The position numbers and the translations under genes were made by a program. Under the pieces are notes generated by a model, which did not search any database, was not told the DNA's origin, and was given only the letters and a program-made list of their open reading frames with translations. Of a DNA stretch of 64,000 bases, positions 55,109-64,000 are shown piece by piece; the stretch's first letter is position 1; each line of letters begins with the position of its first letter. The stretch covers positions 2,914,001 to 2,978,000 of the forward strand of contig AP019514.1 in NCBI GenBank assembly GCA_007182875.1, in the 5' to 3' direction. Origin of the DNA: Vreelandella sulfidaeris (lineage in GTDB: Bacteria; Pseudomonadota; Gammaproteobacteria; Pseudomonadales; Halomonadaceae).

Positions 55109-55375
55109 ATGAGTGTTGTTCATGTCAGTGAAGAAGAGCTGCACGCCAAATTAGAAAAATGCATTGCTGGCGAGCGGCTGTTAATTGAGCACGAGGGTAA
55201 TCGATTCAGCGCTAGAATTCAGCATGTCGGCTTGTTTGGTGTGAAAGTCATTCCAGAAACAGACATTAAAAACAGCCACCGCACGCCGGGTGAGGTAGAA
55301 GGGATCACAGTGCCCTACAAGGAGATACTGGAGCTTGAAGTAAAAGGGGTGGTGTATAGCCGATTGCCGGAATAG
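55109..55375 (+). CDS. Small hypothetical protein, 88 aa
   Basis: Intact; ATG 55109 follows AAAGGAGAAAGCG. MSVVHVSEEELHAKLEKCIAGERLLIEHEGNRFSARIQHVGLFGVKVIPETDIKNSHRTPGEVEGITVPYKEILELEVKGVVYSRL. Predicted mixed alpha/beta, with an SH3-like beta region (RFSARIQHVGLFGVKVI). Not recognised. Preceded by an AT-rich region and followed by a stem (GCTTGCACGCC / GGCGTGCAAG) near 55396-55430 that could be its terminator. Confidence 0.7.
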   Translation: MSVVHVSEEELHAKLEKCIAGERLLIEHEGNRFSARIQHVGLFGVKVIPETDIKNSHRTPGEVEGITVPYKEILELEVKGVVYSRLPE

Positions 55376-55472
55376 TTCAGAGAATAGTCCAGCGCTTGCA
55401 CGCCCGGCGAACAGACCAAGGCGTGCAAGTTGACTGTCAACGGCTCAGTTGGAAACTGATACGCCAGTTAGC

Positions 55473-56477
55473 TTAGAACGTTAGGCAAATCTTACCGAAG
55501 TGCTGGCCGGACTCCTGATGGCGAAAAGCATCGGCAATGTCGGCAAGCGGGAACTCACGATCAATCACCGGGTGCATATCGAGGGTTTCCAGCGCACGGA
55601 TCATCTCGATCTGGTGGCGGCGACTGCCCACGATCAAGCCTTTCAAACTCGCCTGCTTGGCCATTAACTTAGCCGTCGGTATTTCACCCTCACGACCAGT
55701 GAGGATGCCTATTAGCGCGATATGACCACCAATTTTTATCGCATCAAAGGATTGCGGCAGCGTACCTGGCCCGCCCACTTCGATGATATGATCAACGCCT
55801 TCGCCATTGGTCAGCTCTTTCACTCGCTTACCCCAATCAGGCGTCTCTTTATAGTTGATGGTGTGCTCGGCGCCCATCTCACGCAGCCGCGCCAGCTTTT
55901 CATTCGACGAAGAGGTTGCAATCACACGCGCGCCCATCATGCGGGCAAACTGCAGGGCAAAATGGATACCCCGCCAGTGCCCAGCACCAGCACGCTATCG
56001 CCTGCTTTAATACCACCATCAACGACCAGAGCCCGCCAAGCGGTTAAACCCGCGGTAGTTAGCGTTGCTGATTCAGCATGGCTGTACCCCTTAGGCTGGT
56101 GGGTGAACCATTCGACAGGACGCACGACCTGCTCACGCGCATAGCCATCCACGCCGTCTCCGGGGTAGTACGAAAATCACCGACTCTTGCAGGGCCTTCC
56201 AGCCAATGCGGAAAGAAGGTCGAGACGACGTGATCGCCCACTGCGAACTCGCTTACGCCTTCACCTACCGCTTCAACCACACCCGCCCCATCAGACATGG
56301 GAATGCGTTGGTCTTCAGTAGGAATCATTCCGGCGACCACGGCGTAGTCGTGGAAATTTAGCGAACTGGCATGCAGGCGTACACGAATTTCACCCGCCCC
56401 GGCTCACCAGGGCCCTCTACCTGCTGCACCTTAAGATTATCTAGCCCGCCTGGCTGCTGCAATGTAATTACTTGCAT
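55473..56477 (-). CDS. Zinc-type alcohol dehydrogenase/quinone oxidoreductase (MDR family), frameshifted
   Basis: NAD(P)H-dependent oxidoreductase, about 336 residues from ATG 56477 (MQVITLQQPGGLDNLKVQQVEGPGE), with GGGAGG upstream. Landmarks: [108 protein letters not shown] (Rossmann G-x-G-x-x-S) and [35 protein letters not shown]-like text. The Cys residues of the structural zinc site are absent, so it belongs to the zinc-lacking branch. Indels near 56395, 56160 and 55965. Confidence 0.9.
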
Positions 56478-56504
56478 TGGATACCTCCCTTTAAACAGTC
56501 GATG

Positions 56505-58413
56505 CTACTGAATAGATGTGAACGTCACGTTAGCAGACGAGGCGTCTTCTGACACGTCCAGCCCCAGGAAACCACCCGATTGCCGCTGCCATAGGCCCGC
56601 ATAGATACCCCCTTTGCCAGAAGCTCCTGGTGCGTGCCGGTTTCAACAATGCGGCCTTCATCCACCACGATAAGTCGGTCAAGCATGGCAATGGTGGAAA
56701 GACGATGCGCAATCGCAATCACCGTTTTGCCTTCCATCAACGTATCTAACTGCTCTTGAATGGCAGCCTCTACTTCAGAGTCCAACGCCGAGGTGGCCTC
56801 GTCCAGTACCAAAATAGGGGCATTTTGAGCAATACTCTGGCAATCGCGATCCGCTGTCGCTGCCCCCAGACAGCTTAACGCCCCGCTCCCCACGTGAGCC
56901 TCCAGCCCTCTGCGTCCTTTCGGATCGACTAACTCGTTGATAAAAGTATCAGCATGCGCACGGCACACCGCGTTCCAAACGTCTTCGTCGCTGGCGTGGG
57001 GCTACCGTAACGGATATTGTCACGCAGCGAGCGATGGAGGAGCGACGTGTCCTGGGTCACCATGCCGATCTGATGACGCAAGGAGGTCTGGGTTACCTCA
57101 GCAATGTTCTGCCCATCAATCAAAAATCCGCCCACCTTGTACGTCGTAAAAAACGCAGCAACAGATTGGCCAGGGTCGATTTACCTGCACCGGAACGACC
57201 GATCAAACCAATTTTCTCGCCGGGTGCGATGGTCAGGTTTAAACCATCAAACACAGTTTTGCTTTCGCCTTTGGCCTGTTCATAACCAAAGCGCATGGCG
57301 TCAAAACGAATTTCCCCTTTGGGCACTTGCAGCGGTTGTGCGCCTGGGGCGTCACGCACCGTTGGCTCCTGGGCAATCGTGTTCATGCCATCCTGAACGG
57401 TACCAATATTCTCAAACAGGCCCGCCACTTCCCATAAAATCCAATCGGACATAAAGCGGATCCGCATGACCAGCGCAATGGCAATCGCCAAAACACCCAA
57501 CGAAATAGCTTCCATGTACCAGGCGCTAATCGCCATGGCCGCTGTACCCACCAATAGCGCCGTGTTCAATAGCGTCAGCCCTACGCTCATGATGGTCACT
57601 AGCCGCATTTGGCGGTGAACAGTGACCATAAAGCCTTCCATCGCATCGCGGGCATAGCGCTGCTCACGCTCGGTGTCGGCAAACAGCTTGATGGTTTGGA
57701 TATTGCTGTAGCTATCGACCACGCGACCCGTCATTTGTGCTCGGGCGTCTGCCTGGGCCATGGAGACATCCGCAGGCGCGGCACGAAGAAGCGCATAATC
57801 GCAAGATACCCCACTAACCAAAGCCCCAGCGGAATAAGCAGCAATAGATCCGCCCGACCCAACAAAAGGCCGCACCCGTAAAATAGACAATGGCGTAGAC
57901 CAGCAGCCCCATCACCTTAGTAACGGTTTCACGAATCGCCAGCGCCGTCTGCATCACTTTCTGCGACACTCGCCCGGCAAACTCGTCCTGATAAAACGCC
58001 AGGCTTTGGCTCAGCATATGGCGATGCGATAACCAGCGGCCGATCATGGGGTAGTTACCGAAAATACTTTGATGGGTGACCAATGACTGCAGGAGTACCA
58101 AGAGCGGCAAACCGATCAGTAGCAACAGCCCCAAGCCTGCAAGCCACCACCCGTTTTCTGCCCAAAAGCCAGCCCTTTCAACGTTGCCCAACCAATCAAC
58201 TAGCTGGCCCATGTAGCTGAAAAATAGCACTTCGGCCGCTGATACCAGTGCCGTGAATAGCGTCATCAGCAACAGTAGCGGCAGCATCGGGTGGGAGAAA
58301 TGCACAATAAACGGCATTAAGCCTTTCGGCGGTGTTTTGACATCGCCTTCAGGGTAGGGATTAACCCGCGTTTCGAAGTAACGAAATAGCGGCTGTAAAA
58401 CACGCGATAGCAT
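56505..58413 (-). CDS. ABC exporter, fused permease-ATPase (MsbA-like), frameshifted
   Basis: Half-transporter working as a dimer, about 635 residues. Permease domain first: [110 protein letters not shown]. ATPase domain: Walker [23 protein letters not shown]-loop [20 protein letters not shown], signature [13 protein letters not shown] (frame broken), Walker [18 protein letters not shown] and [26 protein letters not shown]-terminus after frame repair [28 protein letters not shown]. Indels near 57850, 57150, 57000, 56860 and 56600. Substrate unknown. Confidence 0.93.
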
Positions 58414-58500
58414 GAGACTTCCTTACGTTACTGGCGTTGGTGTTAACGGTCTTTAACTTATTTGCTTACTAAATTGTTTATGTACTAAATTGTTTACGTA

Positions 58501-59521
58501 CTAAGAAGTGGAGTGGCGCAGCAGCCAACGCGCCCAGAACGGGGCAATAATCATCAGCGTGACCATACGCAGCAGGTGATGAAAGGCAACAAATACCGGA
58601 TCAATATTAAGCGCCACTGCCAGAATCGCCATCTCGCCAATACCACCGGGGGCCAACGCCAGTAACGCCACATCACGCCCGACACCCAACAGGTGGTGAA
58701 TGAGCTCGGCAAACAGCGCCAACACCAGCAGCGCTAACAGCGTCGCAACCCCTGACTGCCACAAATAACGACCCAGCAGCCTGCGTGTCATGCCCTGAAA
58801 TCGCGAACCAATGGCACTGCCCAACACCCAAAGCATCACGTTCATGCCCCACCCAGGCAGAGCGAGACTAGCTATATCAAAACCAGATAATAGGGCAGCT
58901 ATCAGCAGTGGCGCCAGCAGAGCTGAACTAGGGATCCGTAGCCAGCGACCTAATGGCAATATTAGCGGAATCAGCAATAGCATCCAGCCATGCTCCAAGC
59001 CGCTATGGACAGGACCAGCACCCTCGCCACCACCCTCATAGGCCCAAAATAGTGGCGGAAGAAAGAGAATAACCAAAATGACGCGCAGCGATTGCGCCAC
59101 CGCGATTCGCTGTGGGTCACCGCCGCATTTCTCGCCCAGCAGGATCATCGCTGTCATTGCGCCGGGGAAGCACCAAACCAAGCGCTAACGGGGTCAAACC
59201 CGCAGCGGCGATACCAAGCGGCTGCCGCGGCCGTCGAGGCGGCTACCCCAACCAGTAACAGAGCTGCAGAAACCGGCCAGTCCAGTACGCGATGGGCCAA
59301 CTGCGGTGTCACCTGGCTACCCAGCACCATGCCCATTACCGCTAAAACACATTACGCAGCGGCTCAGGTATCGCGACCTTCACGCCTTGAGAAGAGACCA
59401 ATAGATTGGCGATTAAGGGCCCAAGCATCCAGGCAAGCGGCAAACCAGTCAGTTGGAACAGCGCCCCGCCCAATGCACCAACACTCAGCGATGTTGCTAG
59501 CGCTTTTGTATTCCCAGCCAT
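58501..59521 (-). CDS. AbrB-family membrane protein, frameshifted
   Basis: Integral membrane protein made of two AbrB duplications, about 340 residues. Start MAGNTKALATSLSVGALGGALFQLTGLPLAWMLGPLIANLLVSSQGVKVAIPEPLRNVF, whose P-L-A-W-M-L-G-P signature is diagnostic; after indels near 59345 and 59165 VVWCFPGAMTAMILLGEKCGGDPQRIAVAQSLRVILVIL and a second copy, then LLALAPGGIGEMAILAVALNIDPVFVAFHHLLRMVTLMIIAPFWARWL. Function is not well defined in the family (once called ammonia monooxygenase-like). Confidence 0.9.
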
Positions 59522-59645
59522 GCTTTCTGAACGGCATCCCTTCACGCTTGCTCCTCGCCTTGGTCGTGGCCATAGGCGGCTGCCCGTGACCATTAACCTG
59601 CTAAGGATATCGATTTGTGCAGCGCAAGGCTATCGTATGGCCTAC

Positions 59646-60520
59646 TCAGTAAGGCTGCGGAATCTCGCCGTCGTCATCATCGTCACGCAGTCGCGCCTGG
59701 CGTTCGGCTTCTTCCTCTTTGGCATCGTCGATGACTTCCATCAGCTCATCGACGTTAGCAATATGAGTGTCGGCATCGAAGTGGCCGGTGAGCTTACTAT
59801 CCGGATGCAGTTCGCCGGTTTCATACAGTGCCCACATCTCTCTGCCATATTCGGTATTCAGTAGCTTGGGCGCATACTGGCCGAAGTAATTGCGCATGTT
59901 ATCCACATCGCGATACAGCATTGCGGCCGCGCTGTTATTACCGGCGGCGTCAACGGCCTGGGGCAGATCGATAATCACCGGGCCAGAGGCATCGACCAGC
60001 ACGTTAAATTCCGACAGATCGCCATGAATCAGGCCTGCGCACAGCATTTTAACCACGTCTTGAATGACCTTGGCGTAGTAGGTCTCGGCCTGCTCTGGGG
60101 TAAGCGTGACTTCGTCCAAGCGCGGCGCGACGTTGCCTTCGGCGTCGCTGATCATCTCCATCAACAGTACGCCGTCTACGAAACCATGGGGCTCGGGCAC
60201 CCGAACGCCCGCCGAGGTAAGACGGTAGAGCGCGTCGACTTCGGCATTCAGCCACGCCTGCTCCTGCTCTTTCTGGCCGTAACGGGTTTTTTTAGCCATC
60301 GCTCTTGAGCGGCGGCTATTGCGCTCTTCCGCCCCTCTTGATACTGAACGGCCTGTTTAAAGCTTCGCTGCTTGGCCTCTTTAAATACCTTGGCACAGCG
60401 TACTTCTTCTCCGCAGCGCACCACGTAAACCTGCGCCTCTTTACCACTCATTAGCTGCACTAGCACCTCGTCGATCATTCCATCATCAACAAGGGGCTGT
60501 AATCGTTTAGGGATTTTCAT
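59646..60520 (-). CDS. RIO-type serine protein kinase, frameshifted
   Basis: Atypical protein kinase of about 290 residues. Start MKIPKRLQPLVDDGMIDEVLVQLMSGKEAQVYVVRCGEEVRCAKVFKEAKQRSFKQAVQYQEGR (glycine-poor loop and the ATP-binding Lys in C-A-K-V-F-K). An indel near 60318 shifts into KKTRYGQKEQEQAWLNAEVDALYRLTSAGVRVPEPHGFVDGVLLMEMI. Catalytic loop GLIHGDLSEFNVLVDASG and metal-binding loop VIIDLPQAVDA are complete. Bacterial RIO kinases are linked to ribosome or stress functions. Immediately downstream of dbpA on the same strand. Confidence 0.93.
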
Positions 60521-60553
60521 GGTTAGCTGCGTCGGCTCCTCTTTGGTACGCGT

Positions 60554-61951
60554 TCAATAACGGATACGGCGAACACGGAAAGCTCGTCCTTTTAATTTAT
60601 CACGCTCAAGCTTAGCCTGAGCCTGCTGAATCACGCTGCGCTCAATGGCCACATAGGCACTGCGCGCCAGCACTTTAATCTTACCTACTTGCTCACCGCG
60701 CAACCCGCCTTCGCTGGTCAGCGCGCCAAGAATATCGCCGGGGCGCAGTTTATCTTTCTTGCCACCGGCTAACTGTAGCGTCGCCATCGGCGGCTCAAAC
60801 GGCACTGACTGCTTGGGTTTAGGCAAAGGCTCAGTGGCAATAGGTTGCTCAAGCAAACCTTCCAGTCGCTCAAGACGATAACTCTCTTTGGGGGTCACTA
60901 GCGTGCAGGCGATACCACTGGCCCCGGCGCGCCCAGTGCGCCCCACCCGGTGTACGTGAACATCAAGCTCGCGGGCAATTTGGTAATTGAACACCGCATC
61001 CAACTGGGCGATATCCAAGCCGCGCGCGGCAACGTCAGTGGCCACCAAAATAGAAGCACTCTGGTTCGAAAATAGAATCAGAATACGGTCGCGGTCTTTC
61101 TGCTCTAAATCGCCGTTGAGTGCCACGGCGCTAAACCCAGCATCCGTTAGCTGCTCAGCCACTGCCTGGGTTTCGCGCTTGGTGTTACAGAACACCACGC
61201 TGGTAGCGGGCCGATAGAACAGCAGTAGCTGGCGTAATGCATCAAAACGCGCCTCTTCATTGGCAACATTATAAAAGTGCTGTTGAATCGTAGTAGCGTC
61301 GTGCACCTCGGCAATTTTAACCATCACCGGCTCACGCATCACGCCCCGCGTCATTGCGGTTAGCCCGCCTGATGCATGCTCATCGGGGAAAGTCGCGCTG
61401 AACAGCAGCGTTTGGCGGTCAGTTGGCGTCTCGGCAATGATGTCATCGATGGTCGCTTGGAAGCCCATATCCAGCATACGGTCGGCTTCATCCAACACCA
61501 GGGTCGAAAGCGATTCCAGCGTCAGCGACCCTTTGCGTAAATGCTCGTCAATACGCCCTGGCGTGCCTACCACAATATGCGCGCCATGCTCTAGAGAACC
61601 AAGCTGCGGCCCAAAAGGAGCACCGCCGCAAAGGGTGAGTATTTTGACATTGGCCATGCCGCGGGCTAAACGGCGCAGTTCTTCCGCCACTTGGTCAGCG
61701 AGCTCACGGGTGGGGCACAGCACCAAGCCTTGCACCGCAAAGCTCTCTACTTTCAATTTAGCCAGCAGCGCTAAACCAAACGCCGCCGTTTTGCCTGAGC
61801 CGGTTTTCGCCTGCGCCAGCACATCGCGCCCGGCTAGCATGGGCGGTAAGCTTTCCGCCTGCACTGGCGACATTTCATGATAGCCAAGGGACGTAAGGTT
61901 GCTCAGCAGAACGTTCGGCAACGCTAACGAGGAGAAAGAGGAGTCAGACAC
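60554..61951 (-). CDS. dbpA: DEAD-box ATP-dependent RNA helicase DbpA
   Basis: Intact, 465 residues from GTG 61951 (VSDSSFSSLALPNVLLSNLTSLGYHEMSPVQAESLPPML), with AAGG upstream; the frame stays open 26 codons further but without a good site. Motifs: Q motif GYHEMSPVQ, I AKTGSGKT, Ia PTRELADQ, Ib TPGR, II LDEAD, III SAT, V ATDVAARGLD and VI HRVGRTGRAG. The C-terminal RNA-binding domain (KLRPGDILGALTSEGGLRGEQVGKIKVLARSAYVAIE) is the DbpA module that targets 23S rRNA hairpin 92. Acts in large-subunit assembly. Confidence 0.95.
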   Translation of the reverse strand: MSDSSFSSLALPNVLLSNLTSLGYHEMSPVQAESLPPMLAGRDVLAQAKTGSGKTAAFGLALLAKLKVESFAVQGLVLCPTRELADQVAEELRRLARGMANVKILTLCGGAPFGPQLGSLEHGAHIVVGTPGRIDEHLRKGSLTLESLSTLVLDEADRMLDMGFQATIDDIIAETPTDRQTLLFSATFPDEHASGGLTAMTRGVMREPVMVKIAEVHDATTIQQHFYNVANEEARFDALRQLLLFYRPATSVVFCNTKRETQAVAEQLTDAGFSAVALNGDLEQKDRDRILILFSNQSASILVATDVAARGLDIAQLDAVFNYQIARELDVHVHRVGRTGRAGASGIACTLVTPKESYRLERLEGLLEQPIATEPLPKPKQSVPFEPPMATLQLAGGKKDKLRPGDILGALTSEGGLRGEQVGKIKVLARSAYVAIERSVIQQAQAKLERDKLKGRAFRVRRIRY

Positions 61952-62133
61952 GATATTACCTTGCTTGGGCCGCGATGGACGGCCATCGGAAACACAGCGT
62001 GCGCCCCCTGGAGGGCAAGAGACGCACAAACGTTACGGCACCATACCAGAAAGTGCCTCTGCCTGCGCCGCCATCACATCGACATCACGTTGCCAGCGGT
62101 ACAAAAGTGGCTTGGCTCAGGGTAGCTAGATCC

Positions 62134-62550
62134 CTAGGCGAGCTCGATCTCTAACCCGCGCCGCCCGGCACTGACATAAATATTGGCAAAGCTTGCTGCG
62201 GAGTTATCGATAAAGGTCGCCAGACGCCTCTTTTGCCCCAGCGGGCTAACGCCACCCAGCACATAACCGGTAGTGCGCTCTACTTCCGCTGGTTCCGCCA
62301 TCGTTGCTTTCTTGGCGCCGGCAGCCTTGGCAATCTGCTTTAAACCTAACTGACAATTCACCGGCACAATGCCTACCGCCAAGTGCTTGTCATCCAACTT
62401 TACCACTAGGGTTTTAAATACCTGAGGGGCGGCTACGCCCAGTTTCTCCGCCGCTTCCAGGCCATAGGAATGGGCGGCGGCTTCGTGTTCATACTCATGT
62501 AGCTGAAAAGCAATTCCTGCGTGTTTGGCGCTATTAATAGCCGGTGTCAT
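62134..62550 (-). CDS. ybaK: Cys-tRNA(Pro)/Cys-tRNA(Cys) deacylase YbaK
   Basis: Intact, 138 residues. YbaK hydrolyses mischarged Cys-tRNA(Pro). Family landmarks are MTPAINSAKHAGIAFQLHEYEHEAAAHSYGLEAAEKLGVAAPQVFKTLVVKLDD, VPVNCQLGLKQIAKAAGAKKATMAEPAEVERTTGYVLGGVSPLGQKRRLATFID, including the substrate-binding Lys and the G-G-V-S-P-x-G loop. Confidence 0.95.
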   Translation of the reverse strand: MTPAINSAKHAGIAFQLHEYEHEAAAHSYGLEAAEKLGVAAPQVFKTLVVKLDDKHLAVGIVPVNCQLGLKQIAKAAGAKKATMAEPAEVERTTGYVLGGVSPLGQKRRLATFIDNSAASFANIYVSAGRRGLEIELA

Positions 62551-62724
62551 GTCGCTCTCTTGGTTGCTGGCATTGTGACTATAGATAGTAACTAAAGATT
62601 ATCCTGTGCGGCGCACTGAGCCCTTTAGGTTAATAGCGCGACAGGCAAAAGAAAGTCAACCGATTGCAACGGGTGAAAGGTTTGATTGATGCTTCTGGAA
62701 AGCTGTGCGCCAGCGACTACGCTA

Positions 62725-62784
62725 AATAGTACGATGTTCAACAGTACGATGTTCAATAGTGCAATGCTCAATAGCGCAGTCGAT
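62725..62784. repeat. Four degenerate 15-bp tandem repeats
   Basis: Units AATAGTACGATGTTC, AACAGTACGATGTTC, AATAGTGCAATGCTC and AATAGCGCAGTCGAT in a row, directly before the DUF3008 gene. Being 15 bp, the array is open in the DUF3008 frame and would read NSTMF, NSTMF, NSAML. Confidence 0.85.
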
Positions 62785-62814
62785 AAATGGAAGCTAACCG
62801 AAAGGAGTCCAGCG

Positions 62815-63000
62815 ATGCCAGCAAAATCTAAAGCGCAACAGGAAGCAGCGGGTGCGGCACTTTCCGCTAAGCGCGGCGAAACCAAGCCGAGTGAACTTTA
62901 TGGTTCGTCTAAAGATATGTATGACTCGATGAGCGAGGGAGGAGCTAGAAGAGTTCGCGAGTACTACGCGCAAAGGCAAGCCGGAAAAAAACAGGATTAA
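62815..63000 (+). CDS. DUF3008 family small protein
   Basis: Intact 61 residues: MPAKSKAQQEAAGAALSAKRGETKPSELYGSSKDMYDSMSEGGARRVREYYAQRQAGKKQD. ATG 62815 has AAAGGAG 8 bases upstream. DUF3008 proteins are short, basic, stress-type proteins; S-M-S-E-x-x-L/A-R is their core. The same frame extends upstream through a 15-bp repeat array to 62686, but the ribosome-binding site supports 62815. Confidence 0.88.
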   Translation: MPAKSKAQQEAAGAALSAKRGETKPSELYGSSKDMYDSMSEGGARRVREYYAQRQAGKKQD

Positions 63001-63016
63001 CTGCCTCTTCGTTTAC

Positions 63017-63048
63017 AAAGACGCCAGCTTAACGAAGCTGGCGTCTTT
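63017..63048. terminator. Bidirectional terminator after DUF3008
   Basis: Fourteen-bp perfect stem AAAGACGCCAGCTT / AAGCTGGCGTCTTT with loop AACG, followed by TTC. Lies between convergent genes. Confidence 0.88.
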
Positions 63049-63069
63049 TCTGCATTAACTGATTAACGG

Positions 63070-63342
63070 TTACTGCTTACAAGGCACCACTTTGCGTAGG
63101 GTATCTTTCGCCCATAGCGTTTGGTCATCAGGTGTACGGCCGTGTTCGTTCCAACGTTCGACGGTCTCCAGACAGAAAGAACCGACGCTTTCAACCGTTG
63201 CATCGTGATTGGCAGGACGTTCACCGCCAATTCGCATCACATCAGGATTATCAGTGGTATAGCGTGGGGCAATGGTAGAACTTGCACAGCCAGCGACCAG
63301 TGCGGTCAGCAGCAGTACGGGCAAACAGCGGCGCAATGGCAT
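63070..63342 (-). CDS. Small lipoprotein, hypothetical
   Basis: Intact 90 residues: signal peptide MPLRRCLPVLLLTALVAGC with lipobox L-V-A-G-C, then SSTIAPRYTTDNPDVMRIGGERPANHDATVESVGSFCLETVERWNEHGRTPDDQTLWAKDTLRKVVPCKQ. Two cysteines in the mature part (FCLET and VPCKQ) may form a disulphide. No named family recognised. Confidence 0.78.
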   Translation of the reverse strand: MPLRRCLPVLLLTALVAGCASSTIAPRYTTDNPDVMRIGGERPANHDATVESVGSFCLETVERWNEHGRTPDDQTLWAKDTLRKVVPCKQ

Positions 63343-63443
63343 GTTTTTACAACCCTCAACGTATCAATAGAAATCCGACACCTATTGTCGGTAACGCTAA
63401 ATAGCACTGCCTTAAACAGCACGTCAATCTTTTTTCTTAAGCT

Positions 63444-64000
63444 TCAGCCAGCGACGAGCGTCAGGCTGGTGACAGGACGAAGGTTAAGCCGCTTACAGCG
63501 TTGCTCCACACTGTCCACAATTTCTTGCGCATCATTAAATTGTTGTTTGTCTAACTGGATATCGACCATCAGGAAACTGCCCACCTGGGCCAGGCGAACA
63601 TCGTCAGCGGTAACATCAAAATCCGCCACGTCTTCAACGACATCTTGCCTCACGCTCGTGCAAGACCCACCAAACATAAGCTCGCGCAGCGCGCCCTTCA
63701 CCATACGAATAGGCATAGGCAGGAAATAGCCAGCGATTATCAACACCATGACCGGGTCGGCAAACCGCGCATAGCTTGCCCAGGGAGACTGGGTTAGCAA
63801 CCAGGTAAAGCCAAACCCCAGCATGACAGCGGCACTCAACCAGGTATCCATCTGCCACTGACGCAATTCGGCTGCCAACAGGGAGGAACGTGCTACACGG
63901 GCATAACGAGCCAGCCACCACCAAGTCAACAAGCAGCCTGTCACATTCACCACACCAAACATTAGCGCCAAATCCAGCGTCACTAGACGGCCACCATCAA
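63444..64000 (-). CDS. Cation diffusion facilitator (CDF) transporter, C-terminal part (cut by window edge)
   Basis: Metal/proton antiporter of the inner membrane; the N-terminal helices lie beyond the window. Visible are TLDLALMFGVVNVTGCLLTWWWLARY, the helix with WQMDTWLSAAVMLGFGFTWLL (its Asp is a metal-site candidate), YARFADPVMVLIIAGYFLPMPIRMVKGALRELM with D-P in the second metal-site helix, and a cytoplasmic ferredoxin-like domain ending EIVDSVEQRCKRLNLRPVTSLTLVAG. Possible substrates Zn2+, Fe2+ or Co2+. Confidence 0.85.
   Translation of the reverse strand, partial: DGGRLVTLDLALMFGVVNVTGCLLTWWWLARYARVARSSLLAAELRQWQMDTWLSAAVMLGFGFTWLLTQSPWASYARFADPVMVLIIAGYFLPMPIRMVKGALRELMFGGSCTSVRQDVVEDVADFDVTADDVRLAQVGSFLMVDIQLDKQQFNDAQEIVDSVEQRCKRLNLRPVTSLTLVAG

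Noticed and set aside
59406..59864. Plus-strand open frame of 152 codons
   Set aside because: It lies antisense to AbrB and RIO kinase genes that have strong motifs.

Overview
The window looks like chromosomal DNA of a Halomonas-type halophilic gammaproteobacterium. The evidence is gene content: a complete arginine succinyltransferase (ast/aru) operon with split alpha and beta AstA subunits, a DUF3311 plus sodium:solute symporter pair, FabV, a DUF3008 stress-type protein, a very acidic PRC-barrel protein and a type VI secretion (T6SS) cargo cluster. Genus is inference; no rRNA or tRNA gene is present. A striking technical property is that most long conserved genes (astB, astD, astC, fabV, ABC transporter, integrase and others) are split by one-base indels, usually in homopolymers. 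I treat these as probable sequencing errors and give each gene its reconstructed span.

Layout: 1-7180 is a T6SS cargo module: the vgrG 3' end, a DUF4123 chaperone, a large unrecognised effector and three tandem Sel1-repeat periplasmic proteins (the third truncated), which are candidate immunity proteins. 7429-17374 holds a GGDEF cyclase, DUF2252, a symporter pair, acetyltransferases, bluB, a MarR-DMT exporter pair with two palindromic operators, DUF523 and a YhfG-Fic pair. 17454-25634 is the arginine catabolism operon (astC-aruF-aruG-astD-astB, minus strand) with an SDR gene and a GlxA/ArgR-type AraC regulator next to it. 25848-29979 has the acidic PRC-barrel protein, two small proteins, fabV and a glutathione peroxidase gene.

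29960-51279 is a 21.3-kb AT-rich integrative island. It is bounded by a perfect 20-bp direct repeat that is the first 20 bases of the glutathione peroxidase coding sequence. A P4-type tyrosine integrase and an AlpA-like factor sit at the right end, and putative integrase arm-type repeats (ATACCCCATTT) lie inside both ends. The island has: (i) a HUH-Rep-like protein and a small HTH protein; (ii) a WYL-type HTH remnant, an LRR-like protein, a MoxR AAA ATPase and an HExxH-metallopeptidase/VWA protein, which together form a candidate conflict system; (iii) a convergent three-gene operon (unknown protein, HNH-domain protein, multi-TM membrane protein) whose first gene is interrupted by an intact-looking IS3-family element with a 3-bp target duplication; (iv) a degraded serine resolvase; (v) a RloA/RloB (AbiL-like) pair; (vi) DNA-processing and control genes: SRAP and DUF1654 divergent around a LexA-like box, VRR-NUC nuclease, RuvC-like resolvase, MvaT/H-NS-like silencer, P-loop kinase and zinc-ribbon protein. 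The island is therefore a defence-type island.

51336-64000 returns to ordinary chromosome: LysE (the ancestral neighbour of the peroxidase gene), YebC, MscS, an MDR oxidoreductase, an ABC exporter, AbrB, a RIO kinase, DbpA helicase, YbaK, DUF3008, a lipoprotein and the end of a CDF metal transporter.
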